A model generated the notes under the pieces. The model made no database searches. It had not been told where the DNA came from and saw only the letters and a program-made list of their open reading frames with translations. From Rotaria macrura (Eukaryota; Rotifera; Eurotatoria; Philodinida; Philodinidae), in the NCBI GenBank assembly GCA_900239685.1, contig OENT01000042.1:124001-188000 (forward strand): DNA of 64,000 nucleotides. The letters are read 5' to 3'. The translations under genes were made by a program, and so were the position numbers. Shown here in pieces: positions 1-12,121 of the stretch (position 1 is the stretch's first letter; each line of letters starts with the position of its first letter).

Positions 1-204
1 TGTTTGTGAATGAAATTCAAAAAACAAATCTTGAACTTGACGTCATTTATTTATTTATTTTTTTTTTGTTAATTGAAACTTTCGACTTTCGATGGATTAG
101 ATGTCCTTCAAAATACGAAATCATCTAAGGAAAATGCATATAGATCTGAATGAAAAAGAATGATATTTTTTCGGATGCAATTTTTTTTTCTTCAAAATTT
201 GTAT

Positions 205-372
205 TCACCGGTATATTCCATTTTCGCCGAGGACGATTTTCGCCGATTCCAACCTCACCGAAAGAATTTTTCTTTCTTTCTAATATGGAAACAAAGAAAA
301 ATTCTTTCGATGAAGTTGGAATCGATGAAAGTCGTTGTCGGCGAAAATGGACTAAACCGTATTCACCATCTA
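205..372. repeat. Imperfect inverted repeat (MITE-like)
   Basis: Two arms of about 65-80 nt face each other around a centre near 285. The left arm starts with CCATTTTCGCCG at 218. The right arm ends with its complement at 350, and both arms carry a GATTCCAAC core and a run that reads AAAGAATTTTTCTTT. Open frames on both strands here encode near-mirror peptides, as expected from a palindrome and not from a gene. No clear target duplication was found. Confidence 0.6.
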
Positions 373-399
373 CATTCAAGTGGCAAAGCTTTTAAAAAC

Positions 400-2547
400 G
401 TACTCATCGACGATCGATTCTACTATTGAATAGAAATGTTAGTAGTTAGTATTTGTTTTGATTTCTCCAAAAGATTTTTAATTACGTGTTCCAATGGTGA
501 ATAGAAAAACGAGTAAATAAATTAAATTCTATAGACATAAAACAAGTTCTTTTCTTTGCACGATGTGAACAATTTTTGAATATTCAAATTAACATTGTCT
601 CGTTGATTTATGATTATGTTAAACAAGAATGAAATTAAATTTTCTTTAAATTACACATGCATTTTGTAGTCATTCTACTATTCTGAAAATGTTCGTCAGG
701 AAACAAATTTTTAATAGAAAAATATCTATTCATTTTTGCACAACTTGAAAGTATTTTGAACGAGTCAAAAGTCATCAGATATTTTTGAACGGGCCTGAAC
801 AATTGTTTCAAATAATGAACCAATCGGTTTTTGTTTACCAAATAAATTGTTGAAATCGATCGTTTTCAAGATCGAATGTTTTTTTTTCTCTAGAATGTGA
901 TGTTGAACTAAGTTGTCGCTATGGGGTTAGTGAAGTTGTAGATATTTAGTCAAGAACTTTTTTCAAGGTACAAAATTTTTTTCGTCAAAAAGTCAATTAT
1001 TCAAAAAATACAAACTTAAGTTGAAAGTTGTTTCCTTCAAACTAATTACTCTAACCTTTCAAACAGTTATTCACTACTATCGAACAAAAAACAGAGACAA
1101 AACTATAATCAAGGTGCATATTAAGAAAGAATGCGAAATTCTGTTGCTAGCCCATCAATTTTCACTCGTCTGAAATACATTCGAATGAGTCAAAAACTTA
1201 CAAACATCTTGTGTCAAAGCTGTATACCCATCCATTAGTACAAAAGAAAATTATTTTAGTGCTTAACTGCAGTTTATTCAAAAGAATTCTTTTGGATATT
1301 CTAATTTAAAAAAGGCTGTTGACAGGATCATAAGATTGAATGGATGCAGCAGACTTTACTTTCTTCTTTAAAAACTGAAAAAGGGTTTTATGTGAAATTC
1401 TCATGAGTTAGAAAAACGTATTTCTTTTCGAAATACGATTTTAAAGTTTTGTTTTTAAATTTTAGACATAATACGAAATAAAATACAAAATGTGTAGCTT
1501 TGTATTCAACTGCTGTTTTTGTTCTCTAGAAACTAATTAGTAATAATTGTGTTCGTAAAAAATTTCATTCTGAATGAACTCTAGTCTCAACATTAGAAAC
1601 TGACTTGAATACGTTTGTCTTTAGACAATACCATTTCGACTATGATCTTACGTAGGGTATATTGTTCTATGTACAAAGTAGTACCAACGATGATCTCTCT
1701 TTTTTTCCTCATTCTACTGTTGTAAAAGAAGTGAACTTTGCTCGTTTGGAAACGAAATATTCGACAACAACGAATGAAAATTATGGCTTCTTGACAATAT
1801 TGCAAAAACCATAAACATTTCTTGATGACATAAAAGAAGATCCCGATTCGTTACAATGTTTCTATTGACTTTAAAAAGAATTTGTTGTGACGACAAATAT
1901 CATAAAAATATTCACAGTGACATTGCAGGAATCCCAACATATTATTTTCTTTCTATGCTTACAACGATTAATATATGAACCATTCAGTAGATTCTGTATA
2001 TTTGGGCATGGTTACATATATATGGGCTAATTGTAACTTTATTGTACGGTAGAATTCTGGAAAGTTAAAAAATAATGAATTTATCTCTCACCGTTATCGA
2101 GATACTAGCCGATCAAGGTTGAAAAGATCGATTTTTACTGGTGTTTGTTGATAAAAATGATGTACGACCGGTTTTTTTCACTTTCTCTTTGATTTTTCGG
2201 AAGTTGACGAATTTATGGAAAATACTTTTTCTCCTTTCGAATATTAAATTGATTGGCAATGCGATTACGATTTTTATAATACTTTTTCCTAAGTATCCTA
2301 TACACACTCATCTCTCGATGTTCTGTCACGTTGATATTAAAAGTGATTTCGAGATTTAACGATCTGTCTAAAATTAATCGGAATTGTGTTGAACGATAGC
2401 CAATAAATAGTAAATAAAACCGTTAAAATTATATGCATATTCTTGTCAGAATAAAATGTAGAATGAAACTTGAAATGTTCACTTGTCATACTGAACGTCA
2501 CGCGAGATTTTTTATTTTATTCGATATGTAATTCTGTTCATGTAAGG
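400..2547. other. Intergenic, no gene recognised
   Basis: AT-rich sequence with only short open frames of low-complexity composition. I see no recognisable domain, RNA gene or repeat. Confidence 0.5.
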
Positions 2548-3278
2548 TAATTTGAGATTTAGTAGCTAAATGTCGAAAACAAAATATCGACAAGTAAAAA
2601 TGTCGACAACCAAACGTCGACAAAAACAAATGTCGACAGATGAAAAGTCGACAGATAAAATGCCGACGTGTAAAAAAATGTCGAAAATTCTATCATGATA
2701 TAGGAAACTCGCGTATCATATACTGTCATCTATTTTTTTTCTGTTTGTGCATTTTCTTTATGCGTGTTGGTCTGGACATAACTAAATACGAATTTAAACA
2801 ACAGTTAATTCATGGCAATTCTGGCAAGTTTAAAATGACGTCAAAGAAAACATGCACCATGCAGGATAAACTTAAAGAACTTCGAAGGAGATATGAGGAA
2901 CAAACGATTAAACTCAATGAATATCACAACGAATTATCAAAGCTTATTGGCACAAAATAAAAATTATACGAATGTGTTGGTACATGCCTTATGCCTTGAA
3001 TCTATGACTATAGCTGTTCGTTGTCACTCATACGCATTTTTATTTTTTTTTTCATTGATATGTATTCGAATTTTACCTAATAAACCATAAATTAAATTTA
3101 TTCATCCTCCATTTTTATTTTTTCATCATCAACTTCTTTTCTTTGTATTTCATGATGTCGACGTTTTACATTGTCGACATTTTTTTTCTGTCGACATTTG
3201 ACTTTCGACATTTTTTTGTCGACATTTATCTGTCGACATTTTACCGTCGACGTTTGGCTACTTTCCCTAATTTGAGAT
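2548..3278. mobile_element. Foldback element with GTCGAC-repeat arms and 11-bp target duplication
   Basis: The perfect 11-mer TAATTTGAGAT occurs at 2548-2558 and 3268-3278 and brackets an element at 2559-3267. The ends are inverted: TTAGTAGCTAAATGTCGA on the left, and on the complementary strand at the right GGGAAAGTAGCCAAACGTCGA. Each arm (about 2565-2690 and 3155-3258) holds seven or more degenerate copies of a TGTCGACA-like unit spaced 12-18 nt apart. The single-copy middle (2690-3155) contains a 41-codon open frame and an AATAAA at 3079. A 9-11-bp duplication with long, internally repetitive inverted ends is typical of Mutator-like or foldback elements. Family assignment is inference. Confidence 0.8.
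2835..2960 (+). CDS. Small coiled-coil-like ORF inside the foldback element
   Basis: A 41-codon frame begins with MTSKKTCTMQDKLKEL and continues in a lysine/glutamate-rich, heptad-like pattern to the stop at 2958-2960. An upstream in-frame ATG at 2640 would add 65 residues encoded mostly by the repeat arm, so the ATG at 2835 is preferred if the frame is real. An AATAAA lies about 120 nt downstream. I do not recognise it. It could be a captured host exon or chance. Confidence 0.2.
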   Translation: MTSKKTCTMQDKLKELRRRYEEQTIKLNEYHNELSKLIGTK

Positions 3279-3711
3279 GAAATTTGAATCATTGTGGTCA
3301 ACAGCTCCCGATTGATTCTTCATTGCTGTCGAAATAAAATTAAGATTCACAATTTACTAAACTTTCATTCTCAAGTTTACGATCGAAAACTTTGACTCGT
3401 ATCTGAACACAAAATACCCTCGCAACCTGCCATCCGGCGGGCATTGCGAGGCATCGATTCAAGCCAGTCGATGGATATCGGAGCTCTAGATCGAGTCCTC
3501 AGATATTCTCGAGTACTCAGCACCAATCAGATACCTTTAATCGGAGCCCTCGATACCTATCGGATGTTTTTGAACAGCGGTAGATTCGAACATATATACT
3601 TACGATTACGAATCTCGTACGCATCCGATGAACTACATAAGACATTTCCAAATTAAACAAACCTACGTTTTATCAGTGTACATTGAGTAATGATAGAATT
3701 TTACTGTTGTT
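3279..3711. other. Intergenic, no gene recognised
   Basis: A short open frame (3444-3656) rich in GAG/CGA-type codons has no recognisable domain. Nothing else is supported. Confidence 0.4.
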
Positions 3712-3882
3712 GGTTAGGGGTGGTACTCTATCTTTATTTTACTTTGAAAAAGTAAAGTAATTCCCTTTACCTTATTGAATATAGTAAAGTAAAACACAAT
3801 ATTTTCCTTACGTACATACAAATTCGGATATTTTTCAGCTTTACTTTATGGTTAAAGTAAAGATAAAATGCCACTCCTCTTG
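3712..3882. mobile_element. MITE-like inverted repeat with AGGGGTGG / CCACTCCT ends
   Basis: The left end reads AGGGGTGGTACTCTATCTTT (3716 on). The complement of the right end reads CAAGAGGAGTGGCATTTTAT. The two align over about 30 nt and converge on a shared TATCTTTA(T/C)TTTA core. The interior is AT-rich with repeated AGTAAAGTAA motifs. The CAAGAGG-type terminus resembles hAT termini, but no clean 8-bp duplication was found. Confidence 0.55.
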
Positions 3883-4326
3883 TTGATGCAGAACATGATC
3901 CCAACTGTATTAAATTTGGTTGCGCTGCATACCAAATTTGTAAGAAATTACCACACACACTTGTTATCATTGAGATTTTAATGGAAAAATTCTTGAAAAA
4001 TAAAAAAAAAAATATGATTAATTTTACACAATTCTTATCTTCAGAATTTAAGTATTCCTTTATCACGAATTTTTTTATCGCTGAGATATCGCATCGAACC
4101 ATCGGGAAGAGCTCTTCGATACGTTTGCCACTTTGACTACTCGGTAATTCCATGGCTTTCAAGTGGTCGAAATTGATACGGGCACTCGAAAATCAATATG
4201 CGATATGAGAATGATTCCGAGGACTCCATTTTCGATGGGCTCGAATATGAAACAGAACGAGAAAAAAATGTTTAATTCAAATTTCGAGTACTCGCAGCAC
4301 CCCTCAGTAACCGCTAGATGCTACCG

Positions 4327-4652
4327 TTAATTTATGGGTGCAACAAATCCAAGGCCTTGCGATTTGTTGCAAATAGATTTGAATTTGGAATTTAGATTGG
4401 GTTTCAGTGCAGTACGACTACAAAGTTTGACACATGTTCGATTGAAAACAAATTCCAAGTCCAAGAGCAAACCCCAAACTTATCACAAATCTAAGCTGAA
4501 AAAAGTAATATAAACATTTCCTATGATCCAAATCTAGACGAAATCCACAGCGAGAAACTCAGTTCTAACCGTACCCCAAATCCAAGTCCAAACCTCAGAG
4601 ATTTGATGAAAAATCCCAAATCCATTCAAGATTTGTTGCACCCCTAGGTTAA
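4327..4652. mobile_element. TTAA-flanked MITE, piggyBac-like
   Basis: Inverted termini GGGTGCAACAAATC (4336 on) and GATTTGTTGCACCC (4630-4643) bracket about 320 bp. Immediately outside lie TTAA tetranucleotides at 4327-4330 and 4649-4652. Read inward from TTAA the ends are TTTATGGGTGC and CCTAGGGGTGC. A TTAA duplication with CCY-type ends is the piggyBac signature. No transposase is present, so this is a non-autonomous copy. The interior repeats CCAAATCC/GGATTTGG-like motifs. Confidence 0.65.
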
Positions 4653-5151
4653 GTTATATACGTATATATCTGAAAAGTCACAAATCATTCATTCAGTAAC
4701 AATCTGACCATCTTCCGATGCATACACAAGCTCTGCAAATTGATAATACATAAAAAGCGTGATGAGTTCTGGATGGGATGAACTGGTAAATGTTTCAAAA
4801 AAGATATCAATCCCTAGAAACTTACTGTAAAATATATGAATGACTTCAATACTATGATTTATCCAATCTATTTATGGTGCATGTAGTATTCCTTCATGTT
4901 CATGAATCCAACTACTTGTAAATAAAGAACATGTATTCGTTGCAAAATGATCTCGTTTGTTTTTGAATAGATACTATGTCGCAAACGCTTGTCTATTTAC
5001 ATAATTATCAAAAATACTTGCTTATTCATCGCAGTTCTTTGTTCAAAAGATATATTTATTATTTTTTTTCTTCAGAGCACAAACATATAAACAAACGATC
5101 TATACAAATAATAGTACAAAAATATTTTAAATAAGACAACAAAACAAACGA
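4653..5151. other. Intergenic
   Basis: AT-rich. It includes the 3' flank of the minus-strand gene that follows; an AATAAATA on the minus strand near 5053-5060 may serve as its polyadenylation signal. Nothing else is seen. Confidence 0.4.
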
Positions 5152-5406
5152 TTATTTATTTCTTATTCGTGCAAGTTCTTCTTGTAATTGACGAATTTCA
5201 TCTTCAAATACTTGTTGCTCTTTACATTTAATATGATGTTCGAAAAGTAATTGTTTAAAGAAATTCATCGGTACCATTTTATTACTATTGTCATCTTTAT
5301 TTTCATCTGTAATTTCCATTGTTAATAAATCAACATAACAATCGACTAGAACATCAGCTATACCCCAATGATCCATGTATGATTGAAAAAATTCTTGTCG
5401 ATCCAT
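5152..5406 (-). CDS. c-Myc-binding protein (MYCBP/AMY-1)-like small protein
   Basis: An intact 84-codon, single-exon frame. The N-terminal half (DRQEFFQSYMDHWGIADVLV) matches the pattern of MYCBP, which begins with a basic residue, an aromatic-rich helix, a Gly-[IV]-x-[DE]-x-L turn and a second helix. A short acidic insert (about residues 33-46) precedes NFFKQLL, the counterpart of the DFLK helix. The C-terminus (EDEIRQLQEELARIRNK) is a heptad coiled coil, as in the family. Human MYCBP is 103 aa, so the length is close. MYCBP proteins are small adaptors that bind Myc and AKAP proteins and occur in cilia and flagella. The assignment is by eye; another short coiled-coil adaptor is possible. A neighbouring minus-strand gene lies 1.1 kb upstream. 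Confidence 0.55.
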   Translation of the reverse strand: MDRQEFFQSYMDHWGIADVLVDCYVDLLTMEITDENKDDNSNKMVPMNFFKQLLFEHHIKCKEQQVFEDEIRQLQEELARIRNK

Positions 5407-5468
5407 TGATTACAATTTCCTTAATTATTTATGGTTTTATTTCTATCTAAAAATGAATAAAAACAAAA

Positions 5469-5494
5469 GAGAGAGAGAGAGTGTGTGTGTGTGT
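5469..5494. repeat. GA/GT microsatellite
   Basis: A run of (GA)n passes directly into (GT)n just upstream of the small minus-strand gene. Confidence 0.9.
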
Positions 5495-6536
5495 GATCAT
5501 TTTTACGATGCTAAAACAAAGTAAGTATACAAGCAAGAGAGCAGCAGTTCGTTCTTTGTTCTTTCTGACATCAGATATGTATATGTTATACAATGACTGT
5601 GCGTACAAATAATCTTTACTTGGTAAGAAAACGAAAATAACTGGACGATTATATGTATAATATACTGGAACGAATGAAAAATATCATAGGGAAACAAAAC
5701 ACTAGTCCATACATGTAATACATGTGACATCATCCAAACAAAAAGTTTACAAAGAAGAAATACACGCACGACAAGTATGTATCGAATAGTTTCATTTGTA
5801 AACTTCTATTTATGCCAAGGGACATTCTCGAAGGATTTTACTTATTTCTGTTAAACTTTTGTCACACAGATATTAAAGATAATCACAAGTGATAGATTAA
5901 CGTTTTTCAAGCATAAGTCATACTGAATAGTTTTCTTTCACTCGATTAACATGATACATACACTACTGATCTTTGAAACATGAAAAATTCAAAATATTTC
6001 AATTTTAAAAATTCTATGAACTATCTGTTTTTATTGAATTACATTCGATAATTTCATGTTTATGTCATACAATCACATAATCATTTTTCTAATCAAAATA
6101 TTCAATAACTTTTCACAGATGTCGTTGATGTCAATGTGCATTAAACTTAACATCAACGTAAGCATGCGTTCACCGAGATGATAACTAGCAAACGTATGTG
6201 TCATATCTTTGCTTTTCAAATATCATCATGATTAAAATCAATGCTCTAATAAGAATGACAAAAAATAGACGACAAAACAAGGTCGATTACTTTTACGATA
6301 GTGATAATATAAATTAACCATGAAAAATCAACTTTCATAAGCGTGTAAACTATTTATGCATGTCAATGCTGAAACTCATCTTCGTATCTCAATCGAATTT
6401 TCAATGATCCTCCTTTGCAATGTTCATGTAAACAAAAAAAAATATACACTGATGTTACATCTTTATTCAGATCTCTTGGTCACGATAGATGTGTGCCAAT
6501 TGAATTTATCACTACTTGGTGATTAGTCGTAGTGTT
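5495..6536. other. Intergenic
   Basis: AT-rich DNA between two minus-strand genes. No convincing coding signal; an open frame at 5503-5769 on the minus strand has no recognisable feature. Confidence 0.4.
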
Positions 6537-7734
6537 TTATTTTGTAATAACTGCAAGTGTATAAGCAGCTGCACCCTGTGCAAATCCTACACAAAAAAAA
6601 CCTAATACGGGTATCGAAAAAATGAATATGTACGGAAATGCGAATGCAAGTAATAGAAAGTAGTTTTCACGTAAGAAATGTGTTATTTTTCTATGTGGTA
6701 ATTTTAATTCATCAGATGAATTGTCCATATTAGAATTTGTTTGCCAATTAAATAATGGATGGAACAATTTTGGAACAAGAAAACCAAGAAACCAATAATT
6801 CGATGGTGGTGGACTTGTTTTAATCTTTATCGGATGTTGATTTGTTAGTGTATGTGTATGTATACGTGATAGATAGGTATCAAATAATTCGCGAGCTAAA
6901 GCTGTACTTGCCATTTGTAAATGTAATATCGATATGGCTTGTGAATGAAGTGATTTGAAAATAGTTAATAGAAAAAGTAGAATAAAAAATGTTGCACGTA
7001 AATAAATATGTTTTGTATTTGTTATAGTATAACGTGCATATTGAAATACCCAAATAGCTGGTACGAGTTGACCTAAATATGGGATTGCACGAAGAAAATG
7101 AATACATGTTACAGTAGCAAATATCATAAGAGTACGACGAATGAAGAAATATAATGAACTTGAAAATGGTTGACGTGCACGAGAATTTAAACGATCAGCT
7201 AGAGAAGGATTCACAGATGCGAGAACTGAAAAAAACAATTTATCATAGCCTAGAAAAGCAAAAAAAAAATACTATTTTAGACTAGAGAATGTTAAATATA
7301 CCTAGTAAATTATTCATAATAAATACAGCAAGAAGTGGTATAAATGATAACAATTTAAATAGAAGTGCTCGTGCTGATGATACATCTTCGAGCCATTCGA
7401 TTACTGGTGTTGAAAATGTATAGATGAATGAAATAAGCCAAACGAGTAAACGAAATGGTAGGAAAGTAATAAAAAGTATAACATAAATAATAATGGTACA
7501 AATAAGAAGTGAGACAAGTGAACGTTTTTGTGTTTTCCATACATCTGAAATTATTTTTGTTAATCTAATTAGAAAATTTATGTAAATTTAAAAAAAACAT
7601 CACTTACAATCATTATTCCATGAAAGTATAAAACCTCGTATGGCACAAGAAAAACCGAGACATATGTCGTAGAAAATTTTTTTAGTGAATTCGCCTGGTG
7701 ATAGCGTGGTCTGTGACGTCATCGTTTGCTTCAT
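6537..7734 (-). CDS. Multipass membrane protein, possibly EI24/CysZ/RRT8-like
   Basis: Three exons join in phase: 7734-7608, 7544-7302 and 7249-6537, giving 360 codons plus stop. Introns are 63 and 52 bp with GTAAGT/CAG and GTATAT/TAG borders. The start is taken at MKQTMTSQ; a second Met follows four codons later. At least six hydrophobic segments are visible, including one in exon 2 around ICTIIIYVILFITF, a pair in the middle around FLRAIPYLGQLVPAIWVFQ, and two near the C-terminus (FLLLAFAFPYIFIF and PVLGFFCVGFAQGAAAY). Repeated aromatic-Pro-x-Leu-Gly turns and the closing G-x-A-Q-G-A-A motif recall EI24/CysZ/RRT8-type membrane proteins. That comparison is inference and the substrate is unknown. 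A hydrophilic loop near residues 250-310 carries the PPPSNYW and NSNMDNSS stretches. Confidence 0.75.
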
Positions 7735-10700
7735 CGTCAACTGTCTGTTGTTAACCAAAGCACATAACGAAGTAAGTGAGAATAATATGCAGAAAGAGAA
7801 AGAAAAAAGAAAACAGAACGAACAAAAGTAGAAGTAAAGCAAATAGTAAAAGAAAAGAAGAAAAAATATGTCTATTTCGGCATGATATATACATATATCG
7901 AGTCCATAGGTCAGTCTTGTTATATCGATGTTCTATCGCATGGGAAATTTGGATGATTGAAAATTGTACGTCGTCAGTTTATATATCAAAATTGACTTGA
8001 GTAATAATACACAGAAAGAAAAGGTTTGTTCTCTTTTAACAAATATCAGTTTTTTTTTTCAACATTTGCCTTTTTTTATATTTGATTATCTCAGACTGGT
8101 TACTTCTACTGTTTTGTTAGCATACGACATTAGACGATTTCAAAACCTGGTAGTTTAATCAAAGAACAGTATTACAATTCATGAAGTGAATGAAGATAAA
8201 ATCTCCGTAAGGGTTTGTTTTTTTTTTCTGTAAATTATTCAGTGACTACATTTTCTTTGCATTTGATTTGTAAATATAGTCAACTTTCTCTTGTATGTAT
8301 CATGAACATTTCGTAGCATACGATTCTTAAACTGCTATGTTCGAGTTCCTAGTTATTTTGTGTTGCAATAGAAAAAAAGAAACGCCATCCGTCCTTCTCG
8401 TGTCTGAAGAAGTAACTTACTTCAATGACAATCGAATGTAGACGATAAAGAACAAAGGCATAGGGTGCTGTATTTAAATGATTCATTATGTTCGCTTGAA
8501 ACATGATAGCAGACACTCTTCGCTTAGTAGATCCCTCTCAGAATAGAAGGCCATGGCCTTCTCTTTTATGGAAATTAAGATTGCTCCTTCAAAGATGTCA
8601 TTCTATTTTATGTTAGGATACACAGAAAAACTATGAATTTTTCAAAAGTTTTTCTAATATTAAACAAGCATTAGCTTTTTCATTAGAAAAAAGAAAAAGT
8701 AATTTTGATTTTTTTCTAGACAACTAGAGTTTTAAGACTAAAACTTCAAAAATTCATTGGATTTCGAGAAATGGAAATTTCTCATCGTTTCAAACACTGT
8801 TGATTTACATAGGTATGTAGTTTTATCAAGCTGATAGTAATGTCGGATATTTTTGTAATTTCCTTTTTTCAGAAACATGAATATACCTCGTTCTTTTGTT
8901 GAATTGATTTCACTCACGTTTTCCAATTCTTTAGCTCGTTTCTCTTCTGCAGAGATACGAAAATATTTTTCAAACGAAAGCATTTAAAATTTGACATGTT
9001 TTGAGCAAACAATCCTAAGCAAATCACATCGGTTTGTTTTCGTTGAATAGATGATCGATGAATTTCAAAAATTTTTGTAATACTCTTTACCTGTAATGGC
9101 TAGGTAATCTCTCCTGTGTAGTCCTCTCATTACAACAGTCAGAGTTTCATCAATAACAAATGAAATATGAATATTTACACATGTAAACCGCATAGGAAGT
9201 TTTTATACCACTGGGAATCATGTTACGAACTCCAAAAATAAAAATTTAACGGTCGTGATTACGATACATCTTAGCAAGTATTGCCGATAGAGTAGTGTTC
9301 AATACTTTTACTGAACGAATACATGCATCATAGTAGTTTGAGCAATCACGCCAATGTTTTCAAAATTCAACAAAAAAAAATTCTTCGTCAACAATAGCTA
9401 TCTAGTACACGATACCATTCACAAAGTGACTTCTCAAATGACTTGTTATTACCAGGATTCATGTAACATATTTCTCATAGCACAGTACATGTTTTTCTAG
9501 TCTTTTTAAATACATGCTTAGCATAATTAGATAAAGTACATTGTGTAAAATTATTCTGAATCCGAAATAAGTTCGTTCGACGATGCTTAACCATCCGATA
9601 TTCGTAAGATTGCTTCAGTATTTTCATCGAATGTTACATTTATAGTAAATAAAATCTTAAAAATACCAAATTATACGAGAAACAAAAATGAAACCCATGA
9701 CAACACATCTTTAAACTAGGAATGAAATTCACACTAGATCGAAATGTATACGACATATTTCATTAAGTTCATATTAACACAAACGGTTGACAAGTTAAGA
9801 AACTATTCTATAGCTGTATCATACTTTTTATTAAACAAGATTCTCATTTCAGACTTTCGACACTTTTTTTTTTATTGAATCTTTTCTTACATTTTATGTG
9901 AAACACAGTCACATGTGTACGCCTCTCATGTCGTATTGTTTTTATGTTTTCTTATGCAAACTGGAAAGAAACTAATTGTTATGAGTCAGCAATGTGTGTG
10001 CTTGTTAGTTTTCTTACAAATATTTTTCTAGGTAAACGAGAGCTGTTACTCACATGAGTAACTTACACAAACCTTTTGAATTCTGACGTAAAAGGATGGA
10101 AAAAAAAACTGTATGTATGAAAATAAATTTACCTTCCTTCCTAGTGAATTGTGAAAAGTATGACGAAGCAATTTCATGACATATGATAACGATGATAAGA
10201 AGCTTTTAGAATCATAAAAAGTCGGAAATCGATACACGAAGGTTAGCTTATGTACTGTCGAAATTTTACTGGTTGAAGTATTTCCATTAGATTTCGATAG
10301 TTGTCGATCGATTCTTTTTCAACAAACGTGTGTAAAAAATTCAGCAAATTATCATCGTTAGAAGTTCAATTTTTTTCGAAGGTATACTCATTTTCATAGC
10401 TGAGTAAAATTTGCCGTCAGTACATGATCGATTGTATAAACATTCGTGAAGATTAGCATTTAATATACCAGTGAATTTGAATTTCCTACCGAGGACACTA
10501 TTCCTTGTGTAATCTCCGTTGACCTATCAGGTAATTTTTTTTATTATCTAGAAGTTTCGGTTCTGCTACGTAGTCGTTTTCAAAACGATATCATTCATGT
10601 AGGAGTTTTCTTTTTTTTCTCTCTCAAAAATGTCATGATTTAGTTTCTTCCCGGAAATTCGTCTTGTCTTAACTTTACTAGATTAGCTATCTATTCTGAT

Positions 10701-12121
10701 TGTGTTACGAATTTTTTCCCCTTCATTTCTGTTGAATACGTAACTACATCGAACTTGAGAGTGTTTTTTGTGAGCAAACCTAGAGATCGGCTCATAAGTA
10801 TCATGTTTAAAGAATTACACATTTGAATGTCGTTAATAATTTCTACTAGATTTGATGTCATTCTGTTTGTGAAATTAGTTTTAATTTGAACCCGATTATC
10901 TTGAGTAAGAGAGAAAAAGAAATAATATTTAGATTAATCAAGTTACCGATTCTTTATTATAAATTATCACTGATGTCTTTCACTTCTTTTTTGAATCTGA
11001 AGTTGTTTCTTGTAAATATCATGTCAGTACAGGTATGAGACTGTTTATACAAAACTTCTCAATCGGTGTTCATATAATATCGATGTTGCTATATCGTTTT
11101 CTGAAAACAAGACAGGACAGACTATATGAATATGTTCAGTCGGTCTTAGAATGGATGAGGAAAAACAAAATTACTCGTATCTTATCATCTATAGTATCTG
11201 TCTCTAATTTCTTTTCAATAGGGTCTATAACTCAGAAGAAAGTGTAATGCTTCGTTTTCTTTTCAGTAGAATGTTTGAAAAAAGACGTAAACTTACACTT
11301 TTCTATTGACTTCGCTGTTTTCTCAAAGAAAAAAAATCTTATATTCCTAAGTCCATATAAAATTATTCGGGTAACTACTTTGTCTGGAAGGAGTATTTCT
11401 TATTATCATCAAAGTTTATTCGTAATTTAAAGATTGTTTCCTACAAACATAAATGAAGCTAAGATAGTTGTATAAGTGCGAACCATAAGTGTCAACAGGG
11501 CAAATTTTCTTGTCCTGTCCTAACAAAAATAAGTTACTTGAATTTTTTTCCATTCTGCCCTGCAAAATAATAGGAATTATTCTAATCTTCATGCTTAAGT
11601 TTATGTACTATTTTTATTTTGAAAATGATTCATAAAAAAGATACATAGTTGGATGTGAGCTTATGGATCTTGATCCGAAATTTGGATGGGTATTACAGAC
11701 GAGAATGCTTCTCCATATCTTAGACCTCTACCACATCCCATCCTCAGCATAAGAGAAAGAGGAAATACTCGCATGTGAATAAACCATGGACTGCCTAATT
11801 TCAGTTCAAATAGAAATGAATGCTCAACTGCATGATATCAATTCGAAAATAAACTATGAAAGTTAGAAATAGATTTAGTTTTAGTTTAAGATGAGTTTCG
11901 TTCATATACGCAAAAGTGAGAGGTGGGGGGCGAGATGAGGGTGAGAGTATGCTTCTCTCTGTTCGAGAAGGAGACGAAATAATAGAAACATTTATTTTTC
12001 ATATACTGAAAAGTTAATCTAAAACTAAATTTACTCCTGGAAAAATCTACTAGTTTACACTTTCGAATATCCGTTTGTATTTGAACTCGAATCAGACAGC
12101 TAATCATTTAAATGAGTATGA
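7735..12121. other. Long intergenic stretch, no gene recognised
   Basis: 4.4 kb of AT-rich DNA. The best open frame (8738-8983, minus) contains EKYFRISAEEKRAKELENVS, which looks faintly coding but has no domain, splice partners or conserved neighbours that I can see. Other frames are low-complexity. No repeat structure comparable to the rest of the window was noticed. Confidence 0.4.

Noticed and set aside
6880-7107. 75-codon minus-strand frame
   Set aside because: An alternative frame within exon 3 of the membrane protein.
8738-8983. 81-codon minus-strand frame with charged N-terminus
   Set aside because: A faintly protein-like start, but no domain, no splice partner and an AT-driven C-terminal half; not enough to call a gene.
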